From the NCBI RefSeq assembly GCF_000878195.1, contig NZ_JXST01000002.1, forward strand, positions 124,001 through 188,000: a DNA stretch of 64,000 nt, read 5' to 3'. Position 1 is the stretch's first letter, and every line of letters begins with the position of its first letter. Source of the DNA: Mycolicibacterium llatzerense (GTDB taxonomy: Bacteria > Actinomycetota > Actinomycetes > Mycobacteriales > Mycobacteriaceae). A model generated the notes under the pieces. The model made no database searches and was not told the origin of the DNA. It saw only the letters and a program-made list of their open reading frames with translations. A program made the position numbers and the translations under genes. Shown in pieces: positions 18,089 through 27,100 of this stretch.

Positions 18089-19233
18089 GCCTGCTGATCT
18101 CGCGGCGGCGAGCGCTAGTAGCGGCGGTAGCGGCTGCCGGCGGGGCGTTCGGCCTGGCCGACCTGGCGCACAGTGCCACAACGGATTCCGCGGCGGCCGG
18201 GCCGCTGCGGGTGGGCTATCTACCGATCACCGACGCGGCACCGTTGTTGATGGCGCACTCCGCGGGTCTGTATCCGGCCGGTGTGGGCAAGCCCGTGCTG
18301 TTCCGGAGTTGGGCGGCCCTGGGCGAAGCGTTCCTGAACCGGCAGCTCGACGTCGTGCATCTGCTGATGCCGATGGCGGTGCAGTTGCGGTACGCGCTCG
18401 GTGGTGGGGTCCGGGTACTCGGCTGGAATCACACCAACGGCTCGGCACTCACCGTCGCCCCACACATCCGCGAATTGTCGGACCTGGCGGGAGCGCAGGT
18501 AGCGATTCCGTTCTGGTGGTCCATCCACAACATTGTCCTGCAGAAGATGTTGCGGGCCAACGGATTGCAACCAGTGATCCGCCGCTCGGCGTCGCGGTCC
18601 GAGCGCACCGTGGAGCTCGTCGTCATGAGTCCGTCGGACATGGTGCCGGCATTGGCCACCGGCACCATCGGCGGCTACGTGGTCGCCGACCCATTCAACG
18701 CGATGGCGCAGACCAAGAAGATCGGCCGCATCCACACCTTCCTCGGTGACGTCTGGCGCGACCATGCGTGCTGCGCCCTGGTGACCCGGGACGACGTGAT
18801 CAGCAGCCGTCCGGCCGCCGTGCAGCAGCTCACGGACGCGGTGGTGGCAGCGCAACTCGTACTGTCGAACGACCGGAAGTCAGCGGCCGCGAAACTCGGC
18901 GGTGGTCGCTATCTGCCCCAGCCGGTGCCGGCGGTCGCGCTGGCGATGACCTATCCCACGGCGCCCTACCCGCTGCATCACCCGGAGTGGCAGCCGCAGC
19001 GGCTCGGCTTTCAGCCGTTCCCGTTCCCGAGCTTCACCACGGCACTTGTCGCGGCCATGCACAGCACCGTCGTCGATGGCGACCGCAGCTTCCTGGAGCG
19101 GCTGGACCTCGCCACTGTGCACGACGACCTTGTCGACGACACTTTCGTCCGCAATTCCATTCAGGCTCATGGCGGTCCGGCCGCATTCGGCCTCAGCGAT
19201 TACACCCGAGCCGAGCAATTGGAGCTGTCATGA
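18085..19233 (+). CDS. Substrate-binding protein of NitT/Ssu-type ABC importer, probable Tat export
   Basis: 382 residues, ATG 18085 overlapping the ATPase stop. The N-terminus has SRRRALV followed by an Ala/Gly-rich hydrophobic run and an Ala cleavage region near LAHSA, a plausible twin-arginine signal. The mature part starts GPLRVGYLPITDAAPLL, the NMT1/SsuA-type binding fold, with IPFWWSIHNIVLQKMLRANG and VVADPFNAMAQ at ligand-lining positions. The substrate is probably a small anion or sulfonate (family knowledge), not determined. Confidence 0.9.
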   Translation: MSLLISRRRALVAAVAAAGGAFGLADLAHSATTDSAAAGPLRVGYLPITDAAPLLMAHSAGLYPAGVGKPVLFRSWAALGEAFLNRQLDVVHLLMPMAVQLRYALGGGVRVLGWNHTNGSALTVAPHIRELSDLAGAQVAIPFWWSIHNIVLQKMLRANGLQPVIRRSASRSERTVELVVMSPSDMVPALATGTIGGYVVADPFNAMAQTKKIGRIHTFLGDVWRDHACCALVTRDDVISSRPAAVQQLTDAVVAAQLVLSNDRKSAAAKLGGGRYLPQPVPAVALAMTYPTAPYPLHHPEWQPQRLGFQPFPFPSFTTALVAAMHSTVVDGDRSFLERLDLATVHDDLVDDTFVRNSIQAHGGPAAFGLSDYTRAEQLELS

Positions 19234-20036
19234 CCGCAACACCCGTCCGCGTGGTGATCGATCCACCGGCCGCGGTACGCCGTTGGACTCCGCCGGTGGC
19301 TGCCGTCGCCCTCGCGATCGGTCTCTGGTGGCTGGCGACCTCCGTGTTGAGCGCCCCGCACTCGCTGCTGCGCCAGGCCGCGCCACAGCGCGTCGCGCCC
19401 GCGATCGTTGACCTGTTCTCCCGAGGTGTCCTGCTGCCGGACATCGGGATCAGCCTGTGGCGGTTGGTGATCGGGCTGGCGGTGGCGGTGGTCATCGGGA
19501 TTCCGGCCGGATTGCTGCTCGGGCTCAGCGCCACGGCCGAGCGAGCCACGGCGCCGATCGTCCAGTTCGTCCGCATGATCTCGCCGCTGTCGTGGGCCCC
19601 GATCGCCGTGGCGGTGTTCGGCATCGGCAACGAGCCGGTGATCTTCCTGATTGCGGTGGCGGCCGTGTGGCCGGTGCTGATCAACACCGTGGCCGGTGTG
19701 CGCGCCGTCGACTCGGGCTATCTGGATGTGGCGCGGTCGTTCCACGCCACGCGATGGGAACTGGTGACGGCCGTGGTGCTGCCGGCGATCCGGGGGCAGT
19801 TGCAGACGGGCGTCCGCGTGGCGCTGGGCATTGCCTGGGTGGTGTTGGTCCCGGCGGAAATGCTGGGTGTGCGTTCGGGTCTGGGCTATCAGGTGCTCAA
19901 CGCCCGCGACCAGCTGGCCTACGACCAGGTGGTGGCGGTGATCGTGGTGATCGGCGCGCTGGGCTTCGCACTGGACCTGATCGCGCGCCGGCTCACTTCG
20001 TCGGACAGGCGAGGGCTGCCGCCACACCGGAGTTAG
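19230..20036 (+). CDS. ABC transporter permease (SsuC/TauC type)
   Basis: 268 residues with about six membrane segments (for example VAAVALAIGLWWLATSVL, LWRLVIGLAVAVVIGIPAG and VVAVIVVIGALGFALDLIA). The cytoplasmic coupling loop is present as DVARSFHATRWELVTAVVLP, matching the EAA motif of this importer class. Start ATG 19230 overlaps the binding-protein stop. It completes a one-ATPase, one-permease importer. Confidence 0.92.
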   Translation: MTATPVRVVIDPPAAVRRWTPPVAAVALAIGLWWLATSVLSAPHSLLRQAAPQRVAPAIVDLFSRGVLLPDIGISLWRLVIGLAVAVVIGIPAGLLLGLSATAERATAPIVQFVRMISPLSWAPIAVAVFGIGNEPVIFLIAVAAVWPVLINTVAGVRAVDSGYLDVARSFHATRWELVTAVVLPAIRGQLQTGVRVALGIAWVVLVPAEMLGVRSGLGYQVLNARDQLAYDQVVAVIVVIGALGFALDLIARRLTSSDRRGLPPHRS

Positions 20037-20039
20037 GGT

Positions 20040-20684
20040 GTGGTGGTGACTGTGTCGGCGATCGTCATCGTGCCGGCCGGCTTGGCGCCGGCCGACTTCA
20101 CCGCGCCGATCGCCGGTGAACCGGCCCTGGTCCGGGCAGTGCGGGCGGTGCGCGACGTGGCGCCGGCATCGGTCGTGGTCGCTGACGAGTTGGCGGACGC
20201 GGCCACCGAATGCCTTGCCGTGCACGACTTGAGCGACGTGCCTGTCATCACCGCGCCGAATGGCCAGTTATGGCACGACACTGGCGAAAATGCGTGCGAT
20301 ACCTGGCCACTCGGCGTCGGGGACGGGGTCCTGCTGCACGACGTGCGGTATCCGCTCGCTCCCGCTGATCTTGCGGTCCGCGTAGCGGCGGGGCTGGCGG
20401 ACCACGACGTCGTACTGCCGGTGCTGCCGATGACCGACAGCGTGAAAAGCATTGCGGCGCACGACATTGTGCTCGGCAACGTGGACCGGTCGGAGCTCGT
20501 CACCGCGCAGTACCCGCGGGCGTTCTCGGCAGCGGCCCTGGCCAGACTCCCACGGACCGATGCCCTCGCCGCGCTGACCTCCGCCGGACTGCGGGTCGGC
20601 ACCGTCGAGGGTGATCCGAACGCATTCGCCGTCGACCTCGCGCAGGATCGGCGACTGCTGGAGGCGATCGTCACCGCCGGCTGA
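20040..20684 (+). CDS. Degenerate IspD-like (cytidylyltransferase-fold) protein
   Basis: 214 residues, starting at one of three consecutive GTG codons (20040, 20043, 20046), with GGAG shortly upstream. The overall pattern follows IspD: VSAIVIVPAG strand, VLLHDVRYPLAPADLAVRV, VVLPVLPMTDSVKSI, VLGNVDRSELVTAQYPRAF and EGDPNAFAVDL. But the nucleotide-binding loop AAGxGxR is replaced (PAGLAPADF), HDAAR has become HDVRY, QTPQAF has become QYPRAF and the final Lys is gone. It is probably catalytically dead or has a new activity. It begins 4 bp after the permease stop and overlaps the convergent intact ispD-like gene by 14 bp. Confidence 0.7.
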   Translation: MVVTVSAIVIVPAGLAPADFTAPIAGEPALVRAVRAVRDVAPASVVVADELADAATECLAVHDLSDVPVITAPNGQLWHDTGENACDTWPLGVGDGVLLHDVRYPLAPADLAVRVAAGLADHDVVLPVLPMTDSVKSIAAHDIVLGNVDRSELVTAQYPRAFSAAALARLPRTDALAALTSAGLRVGTVEGDPNAFAVDLAQDRRLLEAIVTAG

Positions 20685-21372
20685 GCAGCCCTTCGGCCAC
20701 CTGCACGTCGTGCGCGAACGTCACCTTGAAATTCTGGGCAGACCCGGCGATCGCGTGGACCTCGATATCGGTGAAGCGCTCCACGCATGACGAGGTGTCG
20801 GTGCCTTCGAAGCCGGCGGCGGCCGCGTCCTGGTAGGCCCGCCACAGCGGCGCGGCCAGGAACGCCTGCGGTGTCTGAACCCGGACCAGGGATTGGTCGA
20901 TGGCACTGAGGCCGTCAGCCGTCATCCGCAGCACGTCACCCGACGGCAACACCGGAATGGCACCGCCCTGCGCCCGCGCGGTGGTGACGGCGGTGTCCAT
21001 CAGGTCAGCACCGGCGAGTGGGCGGGCGGCGTCGTGGATCAGCACCACGTCGACCGTCCCGGCGTCGATGTCCGCGGCCAGGTAGCTCAGCACGTTGTGT
21101 TCGGAGCCGTGCCGGGTATCCCCGCCCTCGACGAATTCGACTGTGGTGCCGGAGAGTTCGTCGGCCATGAGTTGCACGACCTGGTCGCGTTCGCCGCGCC
21201 GGAACACCAGGATGGTGCGGGCGACCTCGGGGCTGGCAGCCACCGCCGCTACCGACCACGCCACCATGCTGCGGCCGGCCAATTGCAGGTAGGCCTTGTT
21301 GCCGTCGGCCCCGACCCGCGATCCGATACCGGCGGCAAGAACGACGCCGACGGCGATCGGGGGAGCAGACAC
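20671..21372 (-). CDS. ispD: 2-C-methyl-D-erythritol 4-phosphate cytidylyltransferase (IspD family)
   Basis: 233 residues. The CTP-binding loop VVLAAGIGSRVG followed by NKAYLQLAG, then VLIHDAARPL, SLVRVQTPQAF, the TSSCVERF region and the NFKVTFAHD Lys motif are all conserved, so it should make CDP-methylerythritol from CTP and MEP in isoprenoid synthesis. M. tuberculosis keeps ispD next to ispF; no ispF is seen here, so this may be a second copy or a relative with another sugar/polyol phosphate as substrate. Confidence 0.82.
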   Translation of the reverse strand: MSAPPIAVGVVLAAGIGSRVGADGNKAYLQLAGRSMVAWSVAAVAASPEVARTILVFRRGERDQVVQLMADELSGTTVEFVEGGDTRHGSEHNVLSYLAADIDAGTVDVVLIHDAARPLAGADLMDTAVTTARAQGGAIPVLPSGDVLRMTADGLSAIDQSLVRVQTPQAFLAAPLWRAYQDAAAAGFEGTDTSSCVERFTDIEVHAIAGSAQNFKVTFAHDVQVAEGLLSRR

Positions 21373-21464
21373 GTCTTCACGGTAGTGGGACGGAAGCGGG
21401 GATCTGCGGCAGGCTTACCGTGACGCGGCCCGGATGCCGCCAGGATTTGCTGAAGGGACATGGC

Positions 21465-22733
21465 ATGGACGGGGTGCAACAGCACGCTCCTGACCCACAC
21501 AGCGCGGTGCGGGCCCACCGGCTGACGCCGATGCGGGGACGCGACCCGCACGAGCAGCACCGGGTGGCGACGCCGCTGGAGCTGCTGTTCGACCTGACCT
21601 TCGTCGTCGCGTTCGGGGTGGCGGCATCGGAACTGGCGCACATGCTGGCCGCGGGTCACGTCGGTGCCGGCATCACGGCATTCGTCTTCGCCACCTTCGC
21701 GATCATCCTGGCGTGGATCAACTTCACCTGGTTCGCCTCGGCCTATGACACCGACGACTGGGTGTTCCGGTTGATGACCATGGTCGAGATGGTCGGCGTG
21801 CTGGTCCTCGCGCTCGGTCTGCCGGCGTTCTACGCGTCGATCGAGCACGGCCACCACGTCGACAACGCGGTGCTGGTCGCCGGCTACGTGGTGATGCGAA
21901 TTGCGTTGGTGGGGCAGTGGTTACGCGCGGCACGTCAGGACCCGGCACGCCGGTCAGCGGCGATGACGTACGTGTCGATCGTGTCGGTGGTCCAGGTGGG
22001 CTGGATCGGGACGGTGTTCCTGCCGACGAATGTGCCGGTGACGCTGAGCATCTGGGTGTTGCTGGCACTCATCGAACTGGGCGGTCCGATGGTCGCCGAG
22101 ATACGGCGTGGCGGCACCCCGTGGCACGCCCATCACATCGCCGAACGCTATGGGCTGCTGGCGATCATCGCGCTCGGGGAGGGCGTCGTCGGGACGGTCG
22201 CCTCGCTCTCGGCTGTCGTCGCGGAGCACGGCTGGTCCGCTGACGCTGTCCTACTGGCGATCTCGGGCACGGCCCTGACCTTCGGCATGTGGTGGGTGTA
22301 CTTCACGGTGCCGGGGGCCGACGTCCTGCACGCGCACCGCGAACGGGGATTCTGGTTCGCCTACCTGCACATGCCGCTGTACGGCGCCATCGTCGCGACC
22401 GGCGCCGGCCTGCACACGGCCGCGTACTTCATCCAGCACCACTCGGCGCTGGGGTCGGTGGCGACGGTGCTGAGCGTGGTGATCCCGGTCGGCATCTACA
22501 TCGCGTTGGTCTACGTGCTGTACGCGATGATGCTGCGGACGGTGGACGGCTTTCACCTGCTGCTGTTGGTGCTGACGGTCGTGGTGCTGGTGGCGACGGT
22601 GGTGCTGGCCGGCATCGGGGTGCCCATGGCCGTCTGTCTGCTGGTGGCGAGCCTGGCGCCGATGGTGAGTGTGGCCGGGTTCGAGATCATCGGGCACCGG
22701 CACGTCGCCGATGCGGTTGCGCGTGGAGCGTGA
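21465..22733 (+). CDS. LtrA-family membrane protein
   Basis: 422 residues, ATG 21465 with GAAGGG upstream. The family landmark VATPLELLFDLTFVVAFGVAA opens the first membrane segment, and HIAERYGLLAIIALGEGVVG, the most conserved LtrA stretch, is present. About ten to twelve hydrophobic helices span the rest. LtrA (low temperature requirement) proteins are widespread in actinobacteria but have no firmly known activity. It is a single gene, divergent from ispD across a 92-bp gap. Confidence 0.88.
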   Translation: MDGVQQHAPDPHSAVRAHRLTPMRGRDPHEQHRVATPLELLFDLTFVVAFGVAASELAHMLAAGHVGAGITAFVFATFAIILAWINFTWFASAYDTDDWVFRLMTMVEMVGVLVLALGLPAFYASIEHGHHVDNAVLVAGYVVMRIALVGQWLRAARQDPARRSAAMTYVSIVSVVQVGWIGTVFLPTNVPVTLSIWVLLALIELGGPMVAEIRRGGTPWHAHHIAERYGLLAIIALGEGVVGTVASLSAVVAEHGWSADAVLLAISGTALTFGMWWVYFTVPGADVLHAHRERGFWFAYLHMPLYGAIVATGAGLHTAAYFIQHHSALGSVATVLSVVIPVGIYIALVYVLYAMMLRTVDGFHLLLLVLTVVVLVATVVLAGIGVPMAVCLLVASLAPMVSVAGFEIIGHRHVADAVARGA

Positions 22734-22843
22734 AGGAGATGGCGAGAAATCGCACGAATGTGGCGACTTTCTTCGCGGTGGGCGGGTGCGACTGGGGCAA
22801 GAGTGCACGGGTGTGGCTAACGGTTCAGAAGGGGTAGCTGTCA

Positions 22844-22857
22844 TATCCTGAGACTCG
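22844..22857 (+). promoter_or_regulatory. -10 element of a probable leaderless mRNA
   Basis: TATCCT at 22844-22849 is followed after 7 nt by the GTG start at 22857, and there is no ribosome binding site. A TANNNT box 6-8 nt before the start codon is the usual arrangement of mycobacterial leaderless transcripts. Confidence 0.45.
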
Positions 22858-23582
22858 TGGCAATTTCGCGTCGTGACCTGCTGAAATACGCTGCAGCCGC
22901 CCCGGCGGCACTCGGCCTGGGGGCCGGGTTGCAATCGGTGTTCGGCGCGACGACCGCCTCTGCGGCCCCGCACGGAGTGTTGCTGGACTACGCCGCGGGG
23001 GTGCTCAGCGCGGCCGATATCCGGTCGGCGGGGGCGCTGGGAGCCATCCGTTATGTCTCGGACCGGCGACCGGGTGGGCAGTGGATGCTGGGCAAGCCGA
23101 TCCTGCTGCCCGAGGCGCGGGACCTCTACAAAGGCGGCTTGAAGATCGTCTCCTGCTATCAGTACGGCAAGGAATCCACCGCCGACTGGCTCGGGGGCCA
23201 CGCCGCCGGCGTGCAGCACGCCCAGCGCGGATTCCAGTTGCACACCGCGGCGGGCGGCCCGGTCGGCGCGCCGATCTACGCATCCATCGACGACGATCCG
23301 ACTCCGGCGCAGTACAAAGCGCAGGTTGCGCCCTATCTCCGAGGCTGGGAATCGGTGTTGGGCCACCAGCGGGTCGGGGTGTACGCCAACTCCAAGACCA
23401 TCGAGTGGGCCGTGCAGGACGGCCTGGGGTCGTACTTCTGGCAGCACAACTGGGGCTCGCCCGGCGGGGCCGCGCATCCGGCGGCGGCGCTGCATCAGGT
23501 GGAGATCGACAAGCAACACGTCGGGGGAGTCGGGGTCGACCTCAACCACATCCTCAAGCCCCGCTTCGGGCAGTGGGACTGA
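22857..23582 (+). CDS. Tat-exported DUF1906 protein (Rv2525c-like)
   Basis: 241 residues. ISRRDLLKYAAAAPAALGLG is a textbook twin-arginine signal with a cut near TTASAAPHG. The mature domain starts GVLLDYAAGVLSAADI and follows the glycoside-hydrolase-like TIM barrel of DUF1906: AIRYVSD, KIVSCYQYGKES, GAPIYASIDDD, RVGVYANSKTIEW, YFWQHNWG. In M. tuberculosis Rv2525c is a Tat substrate encoded just beside fas, as here, and has been linked to cell-wall properties. The acidic Asp-Asp-Asp strand end is the likely active-site or ligand region. Confidence 0.92.
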   Translation: MAISRRDLLKYAAAAPAALGLGAGLQSVFGATTASAAPHGVLLDYAAGVLSAADIRSAGALGAIRYVSDRRPGGQWMLGKPILLPEARDLYKGGLKIVSCYQYGKESTADWLGGHAAGVQHAQRGFQLHTAAGGPVGAPIYASIDDDPTPAQYKAQVAPYLRGWESVLGHQRVGVYANSKTIEWAVQDGLGSYFWQHNWGSPGGAAHPAAALHQVEIDKQHVGGVGVDLNHILKPRFGQWD

Positions 23583-23659
23583 CGGTCGCGCAGATTACTG
23601 CTCAGTAGTTAGCTGGCGCTCAGCTCTAAGAAAACGGCAAACAAGCCCAGCAAATGGCC

Positions 23660-23678
23660 GCGCGGTAACTTACCGCGC
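23660..23678. promoter_or_regulatory. 19-bp perfect palindrome downstream of DUF1906 gene
   Basis: GCGCGGTAA (23660-23668), a central C, then TTACCGCGC (23670-23678). It is either the terminator hairpin of the DUF1906 gene or an operator, since it contains the GGTAA motif repeated further down the fas upstream region. Confidence 0.5.
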
Positions 23679-23821
23679 GTATAGACACTCGGACCGTCAA
23701 TGTCGAGTGTTTTCTGGACCGGGTCTTTTCCTACTCATTAGTAAGGTTCGGCGCCGTCACAAACGCGGTAACGATTTGATAACAATACCGCTTTGATCAG
23801 CGATGTTGTTGCTACTCGACC

Positions 23822-23927
23822 GTAACCACCCGCCAACAGGACGTTTGTCCTGTTGAGTACAGGCGGTCCCAGGACGCGGTGTTACCCAGCCGGGTGGTTA
23901 CCGATCCGTAGAACTCGTTGGTAACCA
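23822..23927. promoter_or_regulatory. Overlapping GTAACC inverted repeats, candidate FasR sites or RNA switch
   Basis: GTAACCACCCG (23822-23832) is the exact complement of CGGGTGGTTAC (23891-23901). The latter's TGGTTACC (23895-23902) also pairs with GGTAACCA (23920-23927), so the two pairings exclude each other. Nested inside the first is a perfect hairpin, CAACAGGAC (23834-23842), GTTT loop, GTCCTGTTG (23847-23855). Confidence 0.55.
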
Positions 23928-23988
23928 TTTCCAGCCGAAAGACGCCGCGAATCTTATGACACTCTTAGTGCAGTCGGCCCGGCTCTCA

Positions 23989-24010
23989 GGCGCCCGAAAA
24001 CTCGGGCGCC
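23989..24010 (+). promoter_or_regulatory. Hairpin in the probable fas leader
   Basis: GGCGCCCGA (23989-23997), AAAC loop, TCGGGCGCC (24002-24010): a perfect 9-bp GC-rich stem 110 bp before the fas start, with no T-run after it. It may be a leader structure or an attenuator element. Confidence 0.45.
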
Positions 24011-24120
24011 AGACGTAGCACGGGCCTCACGTGATCCGACGTCGCATCGCGTTGCCCCAGGGCCGACTACCAAGACCATGCAGCACCTGACGGTTCGCGC
24101 GGCAACGAGGGAGAGACGAA

Positions 24121-27100
24121 GTGACGATCAACGAGCACCGCAATGTGACCAGTGGCAACACCGAGACCGTGGCGGCGAGCGCCAACGCTCTGGTGGACCT
24201 GCTCAATGCCGGCGAACCGTATGCCGTCGCGTTCGGCGGCCAGGGTGCCTCCTGGCTGGAGAACCTCGAAGAGCTGGTCAGCTCGGCCGGTATCGAATCC
24301 GAGCTCAGCGAGATCGTCGGCGAAGCGGCCCTGCTGCTCGAGCCCGTCGCGCGCGAACTCGTCGTCGTGCGGCCCATCGGCTTCGAGCCGATGCAGTGGG
24401 TGCGTTCCCTCGCCGCCGACGAGCCGCTGCCATCGGCCAAGCAGCTGACCACCGCCGCCATCTCCGGACCCGGCATCCTGCTGGCCCAGATGGCCGCCAT
24501 CCGCGCCGTGCAGCGTCAGGGCCTGGACCTGGCCGGCACCCCGCCGGTCGCGGTCGCCGGACACTCGCAGGGCATCATCGCCGCCGAGGCGCTCAAGGCC
24601 AACGGCACCCGCGACGCCGAGCTCCTGGCGCTCCTCCAGCTCATCGGTGCCGCCGGCTCGCTCGTGTCGCGTCGTCGCGGCATGGTCGGCCGAGGCGACA
24701 AGTCGCCGATGGTGTCGGTCACCAACGTCGACCCCGAGCGCATCGCCGAGCTGCTCGAAGACTTCTCCCAGGACGTCCGCACCGTGCTGCCGCCGGTCCT
24801 GTCGATCCGTAACGGCCGTCGCAGCGTCGTCATCACCGGCACCCCGGAGCAGCTGGCCCGCTTCGAGCTGTACTGCAGCAAGATCACCGAGAAGGACGAG
24901 GCCGAGCGCAAGAACAAGCTGCGCGGCGGCGCCGTCTTCAGCCCCGTCTTCCAGGGCGTCCAGGTCGAGGTCGGTTTCCACACCCCGCGCCTGGCCGACG
25001 GCATCGAGGTCGTCGACCGCTGGGCAGCCAAGTGCGGCATCGACACCGAACTGGCCCACGCGATGACCGAGGCCATCTTCGTCAAGCCCATCGACTGGGT
25101 CGCCGAGGTCGAGCGCATGCACGAGGCCGGTGCCCGCTGGATCATCGACCTCGGGCCGAGCGACACCGTCACCCGCCTGACCTCGCCGATCATCCGCGGC
25201 CTCGGCGTGGGCATCGTGCCCGCCGCCACCCGCGCCGGCCAGCGTTCGCTGTTCACCGTCGGCGCCGCCCCGGTCGTGCAGCCCGCGTGGTCCAGCTTCG
25301 CGCCGACGGCCGTCGAGCTGCCCAATGGTGACGTCAAGCTGTCCACCAAGTTCACCCGTCTGACCGGTCGTTCGCCGATCCTGCTGGCCGGCATGACCCC
25401 GACCACCGTCGACGCCAAGATCGTCGCCGCGGCCGCCAACGCCGGCCACTGGGCCGAGCTCGCCGGTGGCGGTCAGGTCACCGAAGAGATCTTCGAGAAC
25501 CGCGTCGCAGAGCTGACCCAGCTGCTCGAGCCGGGCCGCGCCATCCAGTTCAACTCGCTGTTCCTGGACCCGTACCTGTGGAAGCTGCAGCTGGGCGGCA
25601 AGCGCATCGTGCAGAAGGCCCGCCAGTCGGGTGCCCCGATCGACGGCGTCATCGTCACCGCCGGCATCCCCGAGCTCGAGGAAGCCGTCGCGCTGATCGA
25701 GGAACTGCACGAAATCGGCATCACCAACGTGGTGTTCAAGCCGGGCACCGTGGACCAGATCAAGTCGGTCATCAAGATCGCCGAAGAGGTCCCGGGCCGC
25801 GAGATCATCGTCCACGTCGAGGGCGGCCGCGCCGGTGGCCACCACTCGTGGGAGGACCTCGACGACCTGCTCGTCAGCACCTACTCGGACCTGCGCAAGC
25901 AGGCCAACCTGACCATCTGCGTCGGTGGTGGCATCGGCACGCCCGAGCGCGCCGCCGAGTACCTGTCCGGCCGCTGGGCCGAGACCTACGGCTTCCCGCT
26001 GATGCCGGTCGACGGCATCCTGGTCGGCACCGCCGCCATGGCCACCCTGGAGGCCACCACCTCGCCGCAGGTCAAGCAGCTGCTGGTCGACACCAAGGGC
26101 ACCGATCACTGGGTCGGCGCCGGTAAGGCCCAGGGCGGCATGGCTTCTGGCCGCAGCCAGCTGGGTGCGGACATCCACGAGATCGACAACACCGCGTCGC
26201 GTTGCGGCCGCCTGCTCGACGAGGTCGCCGGTGACGCCGAAGCCGTCGCCGAGCGCCGCGACGAGATCATCGCCGCCATGGCCAACACCGCCAAGCCGTA
26301 CTTCGGTGACGTCGCGGACATGACCTACCAGCAGTGGCTGCAGCGCTACGTCGAGCTCGCGATCGGCGACGGCAGCAGCACCGCCGACACCAAGCGCGAC
26401 CACTCGCAGTGGCTCGACGTCTCCTGGCGCGACCGCTTCGAGGAGATGCTGCAGCGCGCCGAGGCTCGCCTGAACCCGGCCGACGCCGGCCCCATCGACA
26501 CGCTGTTCCCGGCCACCGCGGAAGGCGAAGCGCTGCTTGAGGATCCGCAGCGCGCCATCGCCGAGCTGCTGGCCCGGTACCCCGAGGCGCAGACCCTGCG
26601 CCTGCACCCGGCGGACATCCCGTTCTTCATCACGCTGTGCAAGACGCTGGGCAAGCCCGTCAACTTCGTCCCTGTCATCGACAAGGACGTGCGCCGCTGG
26701 TGGCGCAGCGACTCGCTGTGGCAGGCCCACGACGCCCGCTACGACGCCGACCAGGTCTGCGTCATCCCCGGCACCGCTGCCGTCGCCGGCATCACCCGCG
26801 TCGACGAGCCCGTCGGTGACCTGCTGGACCGCTTCGAGCAGGCCGCCATCGACGAGGTGCTGGCCGCCGGCGTCAAGCCGGTCCCGGCGGTGTCCCGCCG
26901 TCAGGCCCGCGCCGACATCACCGGCCCGCTGGCCGTCGTCCTCGACTCGCCCGACGTGCTGTGGGCCGGTCGCACCGCGATCAACCCGGTGCACCGCATC
27001 GGCGCGCCGAGCGAGTGGCAGGTCAACGAAAACCGTTCGGCCACACACCCGTCCACCGGTGCCCGGCTCGAGCTCGACGGTGATTCCGTCACCCTGAACG

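Larger units (their letters stand above)
23583..24120. promoter_or_regulatory. 538-bp regulatory region upstream of fas
   Basis: No gene is seen. The stretch is AT-richer than its flanks and packed with GGTAAC/GTTACC hexamers at 23664, 23767, 23822 (GTAACC), 23881, 23897 and 23921. It also holds several perfect inverted repeats listed separately and a strong ribosome binding site (AGGGAGA near 24108) before the fas GTG. The TetR-type activator FasR is known to bind inverted repeats in mycobacterial fas promoters; these motifs are the natural candidates here (inference). The transcription start could not be placed. Confidence 0.65.

Noticed and set aside
23834..23855. CAACAGGAC-GTTT-GTCCTGTTG as terminator of the DUF1906 gene
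   Set aside because: It lies about 250 bp after that gene with no T-run and is nested in a larger GTAACC repeat, so a regulatory role is more likely than termination.
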